Shown here: piece after piece, positions 57,387 to 64,000 of the stretch | Position numbering within the stretch: the first letter of the stretch is position 1 | Layout: the number at the start of each line of letters is the position of its first letter | DNA from: Aliidiomarina taiwanensis | GTDB lineage: Bacteria > Pseudomonadota > Gammaproteobacteria > Enterobacterales > Alteromonadaceae | Direction: 5' to 3' | NCBI RefSeq assembly: GCF_003987015.1 | Contig: NZ_PIPQ01000001.1 | Coordinates: 124,001 to 188,000 of the forward strand | DNA length: 64,000 nucleotides | The notes under the pieces: model-generated | What the model was told of the DNA's origin: nothing | Seen by the model: the letters and a program-made list of their open reading frames with translations, nothing else | Databases searched by the model: none | Translations under genes and position numbers: made by a program

Positions 57387-58082
57387 ATGAACTTGGCTGT
57401 TATTCCTGCACGCGGTGGTAGTAAGCGTATACCACGTAAAAACATAAAAAACTTTTGTGGTAAGCCAATGATCGCATGGTCGATTCAAGCAGCATTAGCA
57501 AGCAACTGCTTTGATAAGGTTATTGTTTCTACTGATGACTTAGAGATTGCGGACATTGCTGAGCAATATGGTGCAAGTATTCCTTTTATTCGACCAGCTA
57601 CACTGTCAGATGATTATACAGGGACTACTGCCGTTGTAAGACATGCCATAGATAGCTTAAATAGCATGGGCGAGGATTATGCGCTAACAGCCTGTATTTA
57701 TGCTACAGCACCATTTGTCTCTGGACTTCTTTTGAAAGAAGCTATGAGTCGCTTAACGAACCATGTATCAGACTTTGTATTTTCAGTTACTGAATTTTCG
57801 TATCCAATACAACGTGCATTACGTATCAATTCATCAGGAAGGGTTGAGATGATGAATCCAGAATATGGGTCTTCTAGATCTCAAGACCTCGAGCCTGCAT
57901 ATCATGACGCAGGTCAGTTCTACGTAGGTAAAACAGCCTCGTGGGGCACTAAGGGCGTTTTATCTACCGACTCATTACCTTTTGTTCTTCCTAATTACAG
58001 AGTTCAAGACATTGATACGCCTGATGACTGGAAACGTGCTGAGTTAATGTTTCGCGCATTACAAGCCTCAGGAGAGCTTTAA
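57387..58082 (+). CDS. pseF: pseudaminic acid cytidylyltransferase
   Basis: A 231-residue CMP-sugar synthetase that activates pseudaminic acid with CTP, the last step before transfer. The nucleotide motif IPARGGSKRIPRKNIK occupies about residues 6-21, followed by ACIYATAPF and FSVTEFSYPIQRAL. The PseF-type rather than NeuA-type sequence is supported by pseG and pseI next door. The TAA overlaps the pseG ATG by one base. It is the first gene of the cluster, starting 85 bp after the last palindromic repeat, with no clear promoter recognised. Confidence 0.93.
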   Translation: MNLAVIPARGGSKRIPRKNIKNFCGKPMIAWSIQAALASNCFDKVIVSTDDLEIADIAEQYGASIPFIRPATLSDDYTGTTAVVRHAIDSLNSMGEDYALTACIYATAPFVSGLLLKEAMSRLTNHVSDFVFSVTEFSYPIQRALRINSSGRVEMMNPEYGSSRSQDLEPAYHDAGQFYVGKTASWGTKGVLSTDSLPFVLPNYRVQDIDTPDDWKRAELMFRALQASGEL

Positions 58083-59152
58083 TGCAGATTGCTATTAGAG
58101 CTGACTCTAGCAAAATCATCGGGACAGGTCATATCATGCGTTGCATGACACTAGCCCATGCATTAAAAAATGAAGGCTATTTCGTTACATTTTACAGTCG
58201 TGCTCATGAAGGTAATTTAAATAACTGGCTTGCTAATCAAGGTATGGATGTTCGAATAATTCCTGCAGGTAGTAATAGCATTGATCAATATTCTACTGCA
58301 CATGGAAGCTGGCTAGGCGCTACGCAAGCTGAAGATATCCAAGCGACACTTAATATTATAAACACCGTACCTGATTTATGGATTGTAGATCACTATGGCT
58401 TGGATCATGTCTGGCATAAAGCAATGGCTACACGATCTCAGGTCATGGTCATAGATGACTTAGCTGACAGGCGTTATGATGCCTGTTTGCTGCTAGATCA
58501 AAATTTAGGGCGTAAAGAGTCCGACTATGCCCAGCTTACGAATGCTAAAATACTAGCTGGTGTTGATTACACCCTACTACGACCTGAATTCATTGAGCAA
58601 AGGCAGAAAGCGAGTATTCGACAGGGAATTAAGAATATTGTTATTTCCATGGGTGGAGTTGACTTACAAAATGTATCGGGCATTGCTTTCCGTACCTTAC
58701 TTAACTCTCACCTTCATGAACTTGAGTCTATAACGGTTGTACTTGGGCATGCTAACCCTCATCGTGCTGACATGCAGTTATTAGCCTCACAAGCAACCCA
58801 TATACAGGTGGAGGTTGTGCAAGGGGTTAGCAACATGGCAGAGTACTTTGCTCGTGCTGACTTGTGCATTGGGGCTGCTGGGGCAACTTCTTGGGAGCGC
58901 TGTGCGGTTGGTCTGCCTACCGTATTAGTACAGCTTGCTGCTAATCAGCAGATTGCAGCACAGCAACTGACTAAAGTAGGTGCTGCCCTAAGCTTGGATA
59001 TAGGCCAGTTAGAGTCTCATTTAGAACCCGTCGTCAAAGAGCTTGCCAATAACTCGGACAAATTAATGGGCATGTCCCGTCTTGCGTTCAGTTTAATTGA
59101 TGCTGAAGGAACGACACGCGTTGTAAAAGAAATTAAAAGCTTATTCGCTTGA
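58082..59152 (+). CDS. pseG: UDP-2,4-diacetamido-2,4,6-trideoxy-beta-L-altropyranose hydrolase
   Basis: A 356-residue GT-B-fold hydrolase that removes UDP from the pseudaminic acid precursor. The N-terminal motif is GTGHIMRCMTLAHAL, and the catalytic His is in that block. The second domain has ISMGGVDLQNVS and GAAGATSWERCAVGLPT, typical of PseG. It overlaps pseF and precedes pseI by 21 bp. Confidence 0.93.
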   Translation: MQIAIRADSSKIIGTGHIMRCMTLAHALKNEGYFVTFYSRAHEGNLNNWLANQGMDVRIIPAGSNSIDQYSTAHGSWLGATQAEDIQATLNIINTVPDLWIVDHYGLDHVWHKAMATRSQVMVIDDLADRRYDACLLLDQNLGRKESDYAQLTNAKILAGVDYTLLRPEFIEQRQKASIRQGIKNIVISMGGVDLQNVSGIAFRTLLNSHLHELESITVVLGHANPHRADMQLLASQATHIQVEVVQGVSNMAEYFARADLCIGAAGATSWERCAVGLPTVLVQLAANQQIAAQQLTKVGAALSLDIGQLESHLEPVVKELANNSDKLMGMSRLAFSLIDAEGTTRVVKEIKSLFA

Positions 59153-59173
59153 TTACACTTGAAGAGAGCATTC

Positions 59174-60214
59174 ATGAAAATTGCCGATCGTACAATTGGA
59201 GCACACAGTAAGCCATTTATCATTGCTGAGCTTTCTGGAAATCATGGCCAATCGCTAGGCAAAGCGCTTTCCATGATTGACGCAGCCGCAGCGGCAGGTG
59301 CAGATGCAATAAAACTACAAACTTATAGGCCTGATACCATTACTTTAAATGTGCAGGAAGGTGACTTTTATATAGATAACCCAGAAAGTCTTTGGCATGG
59401 CCACTCGTTATATGAGCTGTATGAAAGAGCGATGACGCCCTGGGAGTGGCATGAGCCCCTGTTTAATCGGGCTAAACAATTAGGGTTAATTGCCTTTAGC
59501 TCGCCATTTGATTTAACCGCTGTGGACTACCTGGAAAGCTTAAATGTGCCTTGTTATAAAATTGCCTCGTTTGAAAACACGGACCATGGTCTCATTGCGG
59601 CGGTGGCAAAGACGGGTAAACCAGTGATTTTATCTACCGGCATGGCGACCCAAGCAGAGCTTGCTGAAGCAATAGAAGTATTGTGCACTAATGGCTGTGA
59701 AAATTTTGTGTTGTTGAAGTGTACCAGCCAGTACCCAGCCCGGCCCAAGGATGCTAATTTAGCAACGATTCCTCATTTAAAGCAATTGTTTAACTGTGAA
59801 GTAGGGCTTTCAGATCACACCACAGGTATTGGCGTTGCCGTTGCGGCCGTGGCACTTGGCGCCACGGTCATTGAAAAACACTTTGTGCTAGATAGAACCG
59901 AAGGTGGCGTTGATGCGGAGTTTTCCATGGAGCCGGCAGAATTTAAAAGCCTCGTGGATGAATGTGCTCGGGCTTATGACGCGGTGGGCAAGATTCATTA
60001 TGGTTGTACCGAGCAAGAAGTGGCCTCGCGGGTGCATAGGCGCTCGCTGTATATTGCCGAAGATATGCAGGCCGGTGATGTTCTGACCACAAAGAATTTA
60101 CGCTCCGTTCGCCCTGGCGCTGGTTTGCCGACCAAGCACTTAGAAGTATTGCTTGGGCGCAGAATAAAGCAAAGTGCTAAAAAAGGCACACCAATGAGCT
60201 GGGACTTAGTTTAA
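59174..60214 (+). CDS. pseI: pseudaminic acid synthase
   Basis: A 346-residue NeuB-family enzyme that condenses the altrose derivative with phosphoenolpyruvate. The TIM barrel carries IIAELSGNHGQSL, ADAIKLQTYRPDT, LLKCTSQYPA and GLSDHTTG, and the C-terminal SAF domain has RRSLYIAEDMQAGDVLT. The ATG at 59174 behind AGAGAG is preferred; five residues of the longer frame are dropped. pseH follows within 3 bp. Confidence 0.95.
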   Translation: MKIADRTIGAHSKPFIIAELSGNHGQSLGKALSMIDAAAAAGADAIKLQTYRPDTITLNVQEGDFYIDNPESLWHGHSLYELYERAMTPWEWHEPLFNRAKQLGLIAFSSPFDLTAVDYLESLNVPCYKIASFENTDHGLIAAVAKTGKPVILSTGMATQAELAEAIEVLCTNGCENFVLLKCTSQYPARPKDANLATIPHLKQLFNCEVGLSDHTTGIGVAVAAVALGATVIEKHFVLDRTEGGVDAEFSMEPAEFKSLVDECARAYDAVGKIHYGCTEQEVASRVHRRSLYIAEDMQAGDVLTTKNLRSVRPGAGLPTKHLEVLLGRRIKQSAKKGTPMSWDLV

Positions 60215-60216
60215 TC

Positions 60217-60762
60217 ATGGTTGATTATTTTCAACGTTATGGAGTAACCATAAAGCCACTAGCAGAAGATGATCTGGAGATGGTGCGAAATTGGCGTAAT
60301 AGCCCGGAAATAGCTCAGCATATGCTCGATCAAAGATATATTACGGCTGAAGGTCAGCGTAAGTGGTTTGAAGGCTTGCAACAGGACCAGAGCCGAGCGT
60401 ATTGGGTTGCGTGGTTTAAAAATGAGCCGATAGGCGTGGTGTCATTAGTGAATATAAGCCGGAATGAAGGCACGGCTGAGCCAGGCATGTATATTTACCC
60501 GGAGCAGTATCGGAACAATATAGTACCGTTTTGTGTGGCCTTTATTTTGAATGACTACGCCTTTGAAGAATTAGGCCTTTCGTTGTTGTTTGGCAAAATA
60601 TTCACCGACAACAAAGCGTCGATTCGCTTTCATGAAAAATGTGGCTATGTACAAGTCGATGATGCTTCATTAAACAGTGAAAATAAGCTTATTCATTATG
60701 AGCTAACACAAGAGCGCTATGAAAAAGCAAAAGAGCCTATAGCTCGCTTTATACGCTACTAA
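60217..60762 (+). CDS. pseH: GNAT N-acetyltransferase, probable PseH
   Basis: A 181-residue GNAT protein that likely acetylates the 4-amino group of UDP-4-amino-4,6-dideoxy-L-AltNAc. The N-terminal VRNWRNSPEIAQHM and the C-terminal RFHEKCGYVQVDD fit the family. Its place after pseI makes PseH the best call, but sequence alone does not fix the substrate. Separation from pseI is 2 bp, so translation is probably coupled. Confidence 0.82.
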   Translation: MVDYFQRYGVTIKPLAEDDLEMVRNWRNSPEIAQHMLDQRYITAEGQRKWFEGLQQDQSRAYWVAWFKNEPIGVVSLVNISRNEGTAEPGMYIYPEQYRNNIVPFCVAFILNDYAFEELGLSLLFGKIFTDNKASIRFHEKCGYVQVDDASLNSENKLIHYELTQERYEKAKEPIARFIRY

Positions 60763-60780
60763 AGATAGGTTGTGATTTGT

Positions 60781-61533
60781 ATGATAGAAATAAACTTAGC
60801 TGATAAGCACGTTCTTATTACTGGAGCGAGCCGTGGCATAGGTGCAGCTTGCGCCAAAAACTTTGCTGCTGCAGGAGCAACACTATATTTGAATGGTCGA
60901 GAAAGTGAGAAACTGAGCGCCCTTTGCTTACAGTTAAGCGATGAATATGGTGTTACTTGTCACTCTTTACCTTTTAATGTAAGCAAGGTGGATGAGGTAC
61001 AACAAGGCTTTCAGCAGCTATTTAAGCTGACGAAAAAGCTAGATGTTTTGGTGAATAATGCAGGAATACTAGATGACGCTTTAATAGGCATGGTAACGCC
61101 AACACAGGTAGAAAATACTTTTGCTACCAATACATACAGCGTCTTGTATTGCAGCCAATATGCTGCTCGATTAATGCAACGCGGCGGTAGCGGGAGTATT
61201 ATTAATGTTGCTTCTATCATTGGGCGTGTAGGTAATACAGGCCAAGCTGTGTATGGTGCCAGTAAAGCTGCTGTTATTGGCATAACCAAGTCGCTTGCTA
61301 AAGAGTTAGCGCCTGTAAATATTCGGGTAAATGCGGTAGCGCCTGGCTTTATAGAGACAGATATGACTAAGCAGCTGAGTCCTGATAAGTACCAAGAAAG
61401 GTTAGAATCTATTGCTATGGGTCGTGTAGGTACTGCCGATAATGTAGCTGACACAATCTTATTTCTCGCCTCTAATTTATCCACCTATGTGACAGGGCAG
61501 ACGATAGGAGTTGATGGCGGTATGCTTATTTAA
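60781..61533 (+). CDS. short-chain dehydrogenase/reductase, FabG-like
   Basis: A 250-residue SDR. The cofactor motif is TGASRGIGAACA, NNAGILDD follows, and the catalytic set is Ser (IINVASIIG), Tyr and Lys (YGASKAAV). The C-terminus has VTGQTIGVDGGM, typical of 3-oxoacyl-ACP reductases. Placed 21 bp before an acyl carrier protein, it likely reduces a 3-oxoacyl-ACP to 3-hydroxyacyl-ACP. The ATG at 60781 is chosen over a GTG nine bases upstream, because the GTG would be too close to AGGT. Confidence 0.88.
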   Translation: MIEINLADKHVLITGASRGIGAACAKNFAAAGATLYLNGRESEKLSALCLQLSDEYGVTCHSLPFNVSKVDEVQQGFQQLFKLTKKLDVLVNNAGILDDALIGMVTPTQVENTFATNTYSVLYCSQYAARLMQRGGSGSIINVASIIGRVGNTGQAVYGASKAAVIGITKSLAKELAPVNIRVNAVAPGFIETDMTKQLSPDKYQERLESIAMGRVGTADNVADTILFLASNLSTYVTGQTIGVDGGMLI

Positions 61534-61554
61534 TAATGAATAAAGGTTATTTAA

Positions 61555-61791
61555 ATGTCTGAAGAGAAAATAAAACAAGCCTTCGTTAAGGCACTGGCTA
61601 TTCCTGAAGAACAAGTCAAAGATAGCTTAGAATATAACTCAATCAAGGAATGGGACTCTACTGCTCATATGATACTGATAGCGGAGCTAGAAGACGTTTT
61701 TGAGGTCATGTTGGATACGGACGATATTATTGACATGAGCTCGTACGCAAAAGCCAAAGAGATACTGCGTAAATATGATATCGACTGCTAA
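61555..61791 (+). CDS. acyl carrier protein
   Basis: A 78-residue acidic ACP. The phosphopantetheine Ser35 lies in EWDSTAHM (the equivalent of the DSL motif). The last 17 bases overlap the next gene. It is a dedicated ACP rather than the housekeeping one, because DS is followed by T and because of its place in the sugar cluster. Confidence 0.9.
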   Translation: MSEEKIKQAFVKALAIPEEQVKDSLEYNSIKEWDSTAHMILIAELEDVFEVMLDTDDIIDMSSYAKAKEILRKYDIDC

Positions 61792-63232
61792 CGGAAGTTA
61801 TTACACCCATTTAGCGCGCTTTTCTGGCACTGCTTTGATTAGTGACACAGAGCAGCTGAGCTATGTTGAGTTGGAGCAGCGAACTCAGCAGGCAGGCCAA
61901 CAGTTAAGCACAGCCTGTAAAACGGACAGTGGCCAGGTTGCGCTATTGGCGCTGCTGTTTTCATCGACCATTGATGCGGTGGTAATGTATTTGGCGGCTT
62001 TACGCTGCCAAGTACCTGTTTTACTGGTTGATCCTGAATTGGCTGAGTCGGCAAAGTTACATATGTATGAGCAGCTAGGCGTTGGTTTTGAATTTACAGC
62101 TGGCTCGAAAGAGCGGCAGGGTGAATTAAAGCAGCTGCGAGCAGATTGCCATGGGCCAGCGAGTGGCGCGGTGGCCTTGATGCTTAGCACCTCGGGTAGC
62201 TCGGGCAGCCCCAAGGTGGTGATGCTTAGTGCGGCGAACCTGCAAAGTAATACCACAGCAATTAGCCAATACCTTCCTATTGAGCCTTCCGATGTAACCA
62301 TTACCACATTACCGCTGCATTACAGTTATGGCTTGTCGGTATTAAATACGCACTTGGCTATGGGTGCGGCCATTGTGCTAACTGAGCAGCCCTTGATGTC
62401 GCGTGAATTTTGGCAGCTGGCTCATAACCATAAAGTGACTTCACTGGCTGGTGTGCCCTTTCATTACCAAATGCTGCAAATGCTGCGTATTGAGCGTATG
62501 GAGCTTCCAGCCATGCGTTATTTAACCCAAGCAGGCGGTAAGCTGGACGCCAAAACGGTGTCGTATTTTGCCCAATTAGCGGCAGACAAAGGCTGGCAGT
62601 TTTTTGTTATGTATGGTCAAACAGAAGCGACCGCTCGAATGGCCTTTGTACTGCCAGACCTGATTGCTAAATATCCTGATGTGATAGGCCAAGCGATACC
62701 AGGTGGACGTTTTGAAATACGAGATGTAGATACTAAAGAAACGATTACTATAGCAGGACAAGAAGGGCAGCTCTGGTACTTCGGCGACAATGTAATGTTG
62801 GGTTACGCCAAAGAGCAGGCTCATTGGCAGCAGCCGCCAAAGCCTAACCACGCGTTAGAGACTGGAGATTTGGCGTGCTGGACTTCACAAGGGCTCGTAA
62901 AGATTACCGGGCGCTTATCTCGGTTTATTAAAGTGAGAGGCAAGCGTCTTCAGCTCGATCATTTAGAGCAGAAATTAAATGAGCAGGGCTTTACAGTGTA
63001 TTGCTGTGGTCACGATGACCAATTGTTTTTTGCACTCGCCATGTCTGACAGCCAAACAGGGAGTAGTCAGGCTCAGCTAGCGCTTACTATGGTTAAACAG
63101 CTGGTAACGGAAGAGCTGCAAATACATCCTAGCCTGTGGGCAGTCGTACAGCTGAAAGAAATACCGTATTTAGCTAGTGGCAAAGTTAACTACACTGCCT
63201 TGTTAGCGCGATGCATAGAGATGAGGGAGTGA
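61775..63232 (+). CDS. AMP-binding acyl-activating enzyme
   Basis: A 485-residue ANL-superfamily ligase. The P-loop reads LSTSGSSGSPKVVMLS, and later motifs are YGQTEATARMA and ETGDLACW, followed by ITGRLSRFIKVRGKRL with the hinge and a conserved Lys region. It lacks a typical C-terminal catalytic Lys in an obvious form but the tail NYTALLAR follows SGKV. It overlaps the ACP gene by 17 bp, which points to acyl-ACP ligation (AasS-type) on that ACP rather than acyl-CoA synthesis. Confidence 0.85.
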   Translation: MISTANGSYYTHLARFSGTALISDTEQLSYVELEQRTQQAGQQLSTACKTDSGQVALLALLFSSTIDAVVMYLAALRCQVPVLLVDPELAESAKLHMYEQLGVGFEFTAGSKERQGELKQLRADCHGPASGAVALMLSTSGSSGSPKVVMLSAANLQSNTTAISQYLPIEPSDVTITTLPLHYSYGLSVLNTHLAMGAAIVLTEQPLMSREFWQLAHNHKVTSLAGVPFHYQMLQMLRIERMELPAMRYLTQAGGKLDAKTVSYFAQLAADKGWQFFVMYGQTEATARMAFVLPDLIAKYPDVIGQAIPGGRFEIRDVDTKETITIAGQEGQLWYFGDNVMLGYAKEQAHWQQPPKPNHALETGDLACWTSQGLVKITGRLSRFIKVRGKRLQLDHLEQKLNEQGFTVYCCGHDDQLFFALAMSDSQTGSSQAQLALTMVKQLVTEELQIHPSLWAVVQLKEIPYLASGKVNYTALLARCIEMRE

Positions 63233-63235
63233 AGT

Positions 63236-64000
63236 ATGATAACGGATTTACTTGAGGCTTCACCTTATAGCGTTGCGAGTGCTGATAAAAAACGCTTATT
63301 GCTGCGTGGTTTGCAAGAACTAACAGTGTACCACCAGCAAAATTGCTTAGCCTATCATCAACTTTTTAATGAGCCCGTAGAACCTTTTACGGATATAAGC
63401 GCTGTCCCCTTCTTAACGGTGCCCTTATTTAAACAGCGCCCTTTGAAGAGTATTCCAGTAGAACAAGTTTTTAAAGTGCTGACCTCGTCCGGTACGACAG
63501 GGACGGTACCTTCTCGTATTTACTTAGACGCCGACACCGCTAAGCTGCAAAGTCGTGTGCTAGTGAAAATAATGCAAGAGTGGTTAGGTAAACAACGTTT
63601 ACCCATGCTGATATGGGATAGCCCCAGTGTTATTAAAAGCCGTGACTCGTTTACAGCCCGAGGAGCAGGAATACAAGGTTTATCGTTTTTAGGCAGGCAC
63701 CATACCTACGCATTAAACGACGACATGTCGCTAAACATTGAAGCCATTAACACCTTCTTTGAACGCTTCGGTAGCGGGCCGGTATTTATGTTCGGATTTA
63801 CCTTTATGGTATGGAAGTTTGGTGTACAGGCATTAAAAGAGCAGGGCTTAAAGTTTGACTTTCAAAATGCTGTATTGATTCACAGCGGTGGCTGGAAGAA
63901 GTTGGAAGATGAAGCGGTGACAGCTGAAACTTTTAATTCAAAAACGGAAGACCAACTAGGTCATGTACGGGTACATAACTTTTATGGCATGGTGGAACAA
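63236..64000 (+). CDS. LuxE-family acyl-protein synthetase (partial, runs off the window)
   Basis: The visible 255 residues match the LuxE/acyl-protein synthetase family, with FKVLTSSGTTGTVPSR as the AMP-binding loop and LGRHHTYALND and GFTFMVWKFG downstream. In luminous bacteria LuxE transfers a fatty acyl group from AMP to its own Cys and hands it to LuxC for reduction. Here it is linked to an ACP, ligase and reductase in a sugar cluster. ATG at 63236 follows GAGGGAG, 3 bp after the ligase stop. Confidence 0.85.
   Translation, partial: MITDLLEASPYSVASADKKRLLLRGLQELTVYHQQNCLAYHQLFNEPVEPFTDISAVPFLTVPLFKQRPLKSIPVEQVFKVLTSSGTTGTVPSRIYLDADTAKLQSRVLVKIMQEWLGKQRLPMLIWDSPSVIKSRDSFTARGAGIQGLSFLGRHHTYALNDDMSLNIEAINTFFERFGSGPVFMFGFTFMVWKFGVQALKEQGLKFDFQNAVLIHSGGWKKLEDEAVTAETFNSKTEDQLGHVRVHNFYGMVEQ

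Overview
The window is about 64 kb of a gammaproteobacterial chromosome. The atp operon order, glmU-glmS after atpC, the 16S sequence, the oxyR/ahpC/ahpD arrangement and the srkA-dsbA order all fit Alteromonadales, and Idiomarinaceae (Idiomarina or a close relative) is my best guess. That genus call is an inference and was not tested by alignment.

Region 1 (1-6521) is core. It holds the end of atpA, then atpG-atpD-atpC and a strong terminator, followed by glmU-glmS for UDP-GlcNAc synthesis. Region 2 (about 6587-23470) looks like an acquired, composite island. Its left edge is a 46-bp perfect palindrome made of two insertion-sequence ends. Its right edge carries the same IS end plus the last codons of an IS3-type transposase. 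Inside are three blocks: (a) a histidine kinase, NarL-type regulator and rhombosortase operon, divergent from a large secreted delta-60/choice-of-anchor-U protein with a C-terminal sorting signal; (b) a 5'-truncated, AT-rich remnant resembling the C-terminus of an anti-phage dCTP deaminase; (c) an operon of an octaheme TPR cytochrome and two tandem dockerin-tailed lipoprotein sulfatases, followed by a second NarL-type regulator and kinase.

Region 3 (23573-51509) returns to mostly ordinary chromosomal genes: small hypotheticals, a methyltransferase, a CDF metal transporter behind a MerR-like dyad, yghU, an RstAB-like two-component system with a DUF3019 protein, gloA, an ABC exporter, a DMT transporter and an M28 peptidase. 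It continues with oxyR divergent from ahpC-ahpD over a recognisable OxyR site, then uppP, apbE, mgtE, an M20-type amidohydrolase, ccoG-srkA-dsbA-mscS, an acyltransferase and a gamma-carbonic anhydrase. Region 4 (51672-57301) is a complete rrn operon (16S-23S-5S) with two promoters, boxA and RNase III stems. It has no tRNA in its spacer. A fragment of a second 5S gene and several short palindromes follow.

Region 5 (57387-64000) is a sugar-modification cluster: pseF, pseG, pseI and pseH for CMP-pseudaminic acid, then a short-chain reductase, an acyl carrier protein, an acyl-activating enzyme and the start of a LuxE-family acyl-protein synthetase. The pse genes run directly into the fatty-acyl genes, with overlapping or closely spaced starts. 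This suggests the acyl group is made for the same glycan, most likely on flagellin or surface polysaccharide. pseB and pseC are not in the window.
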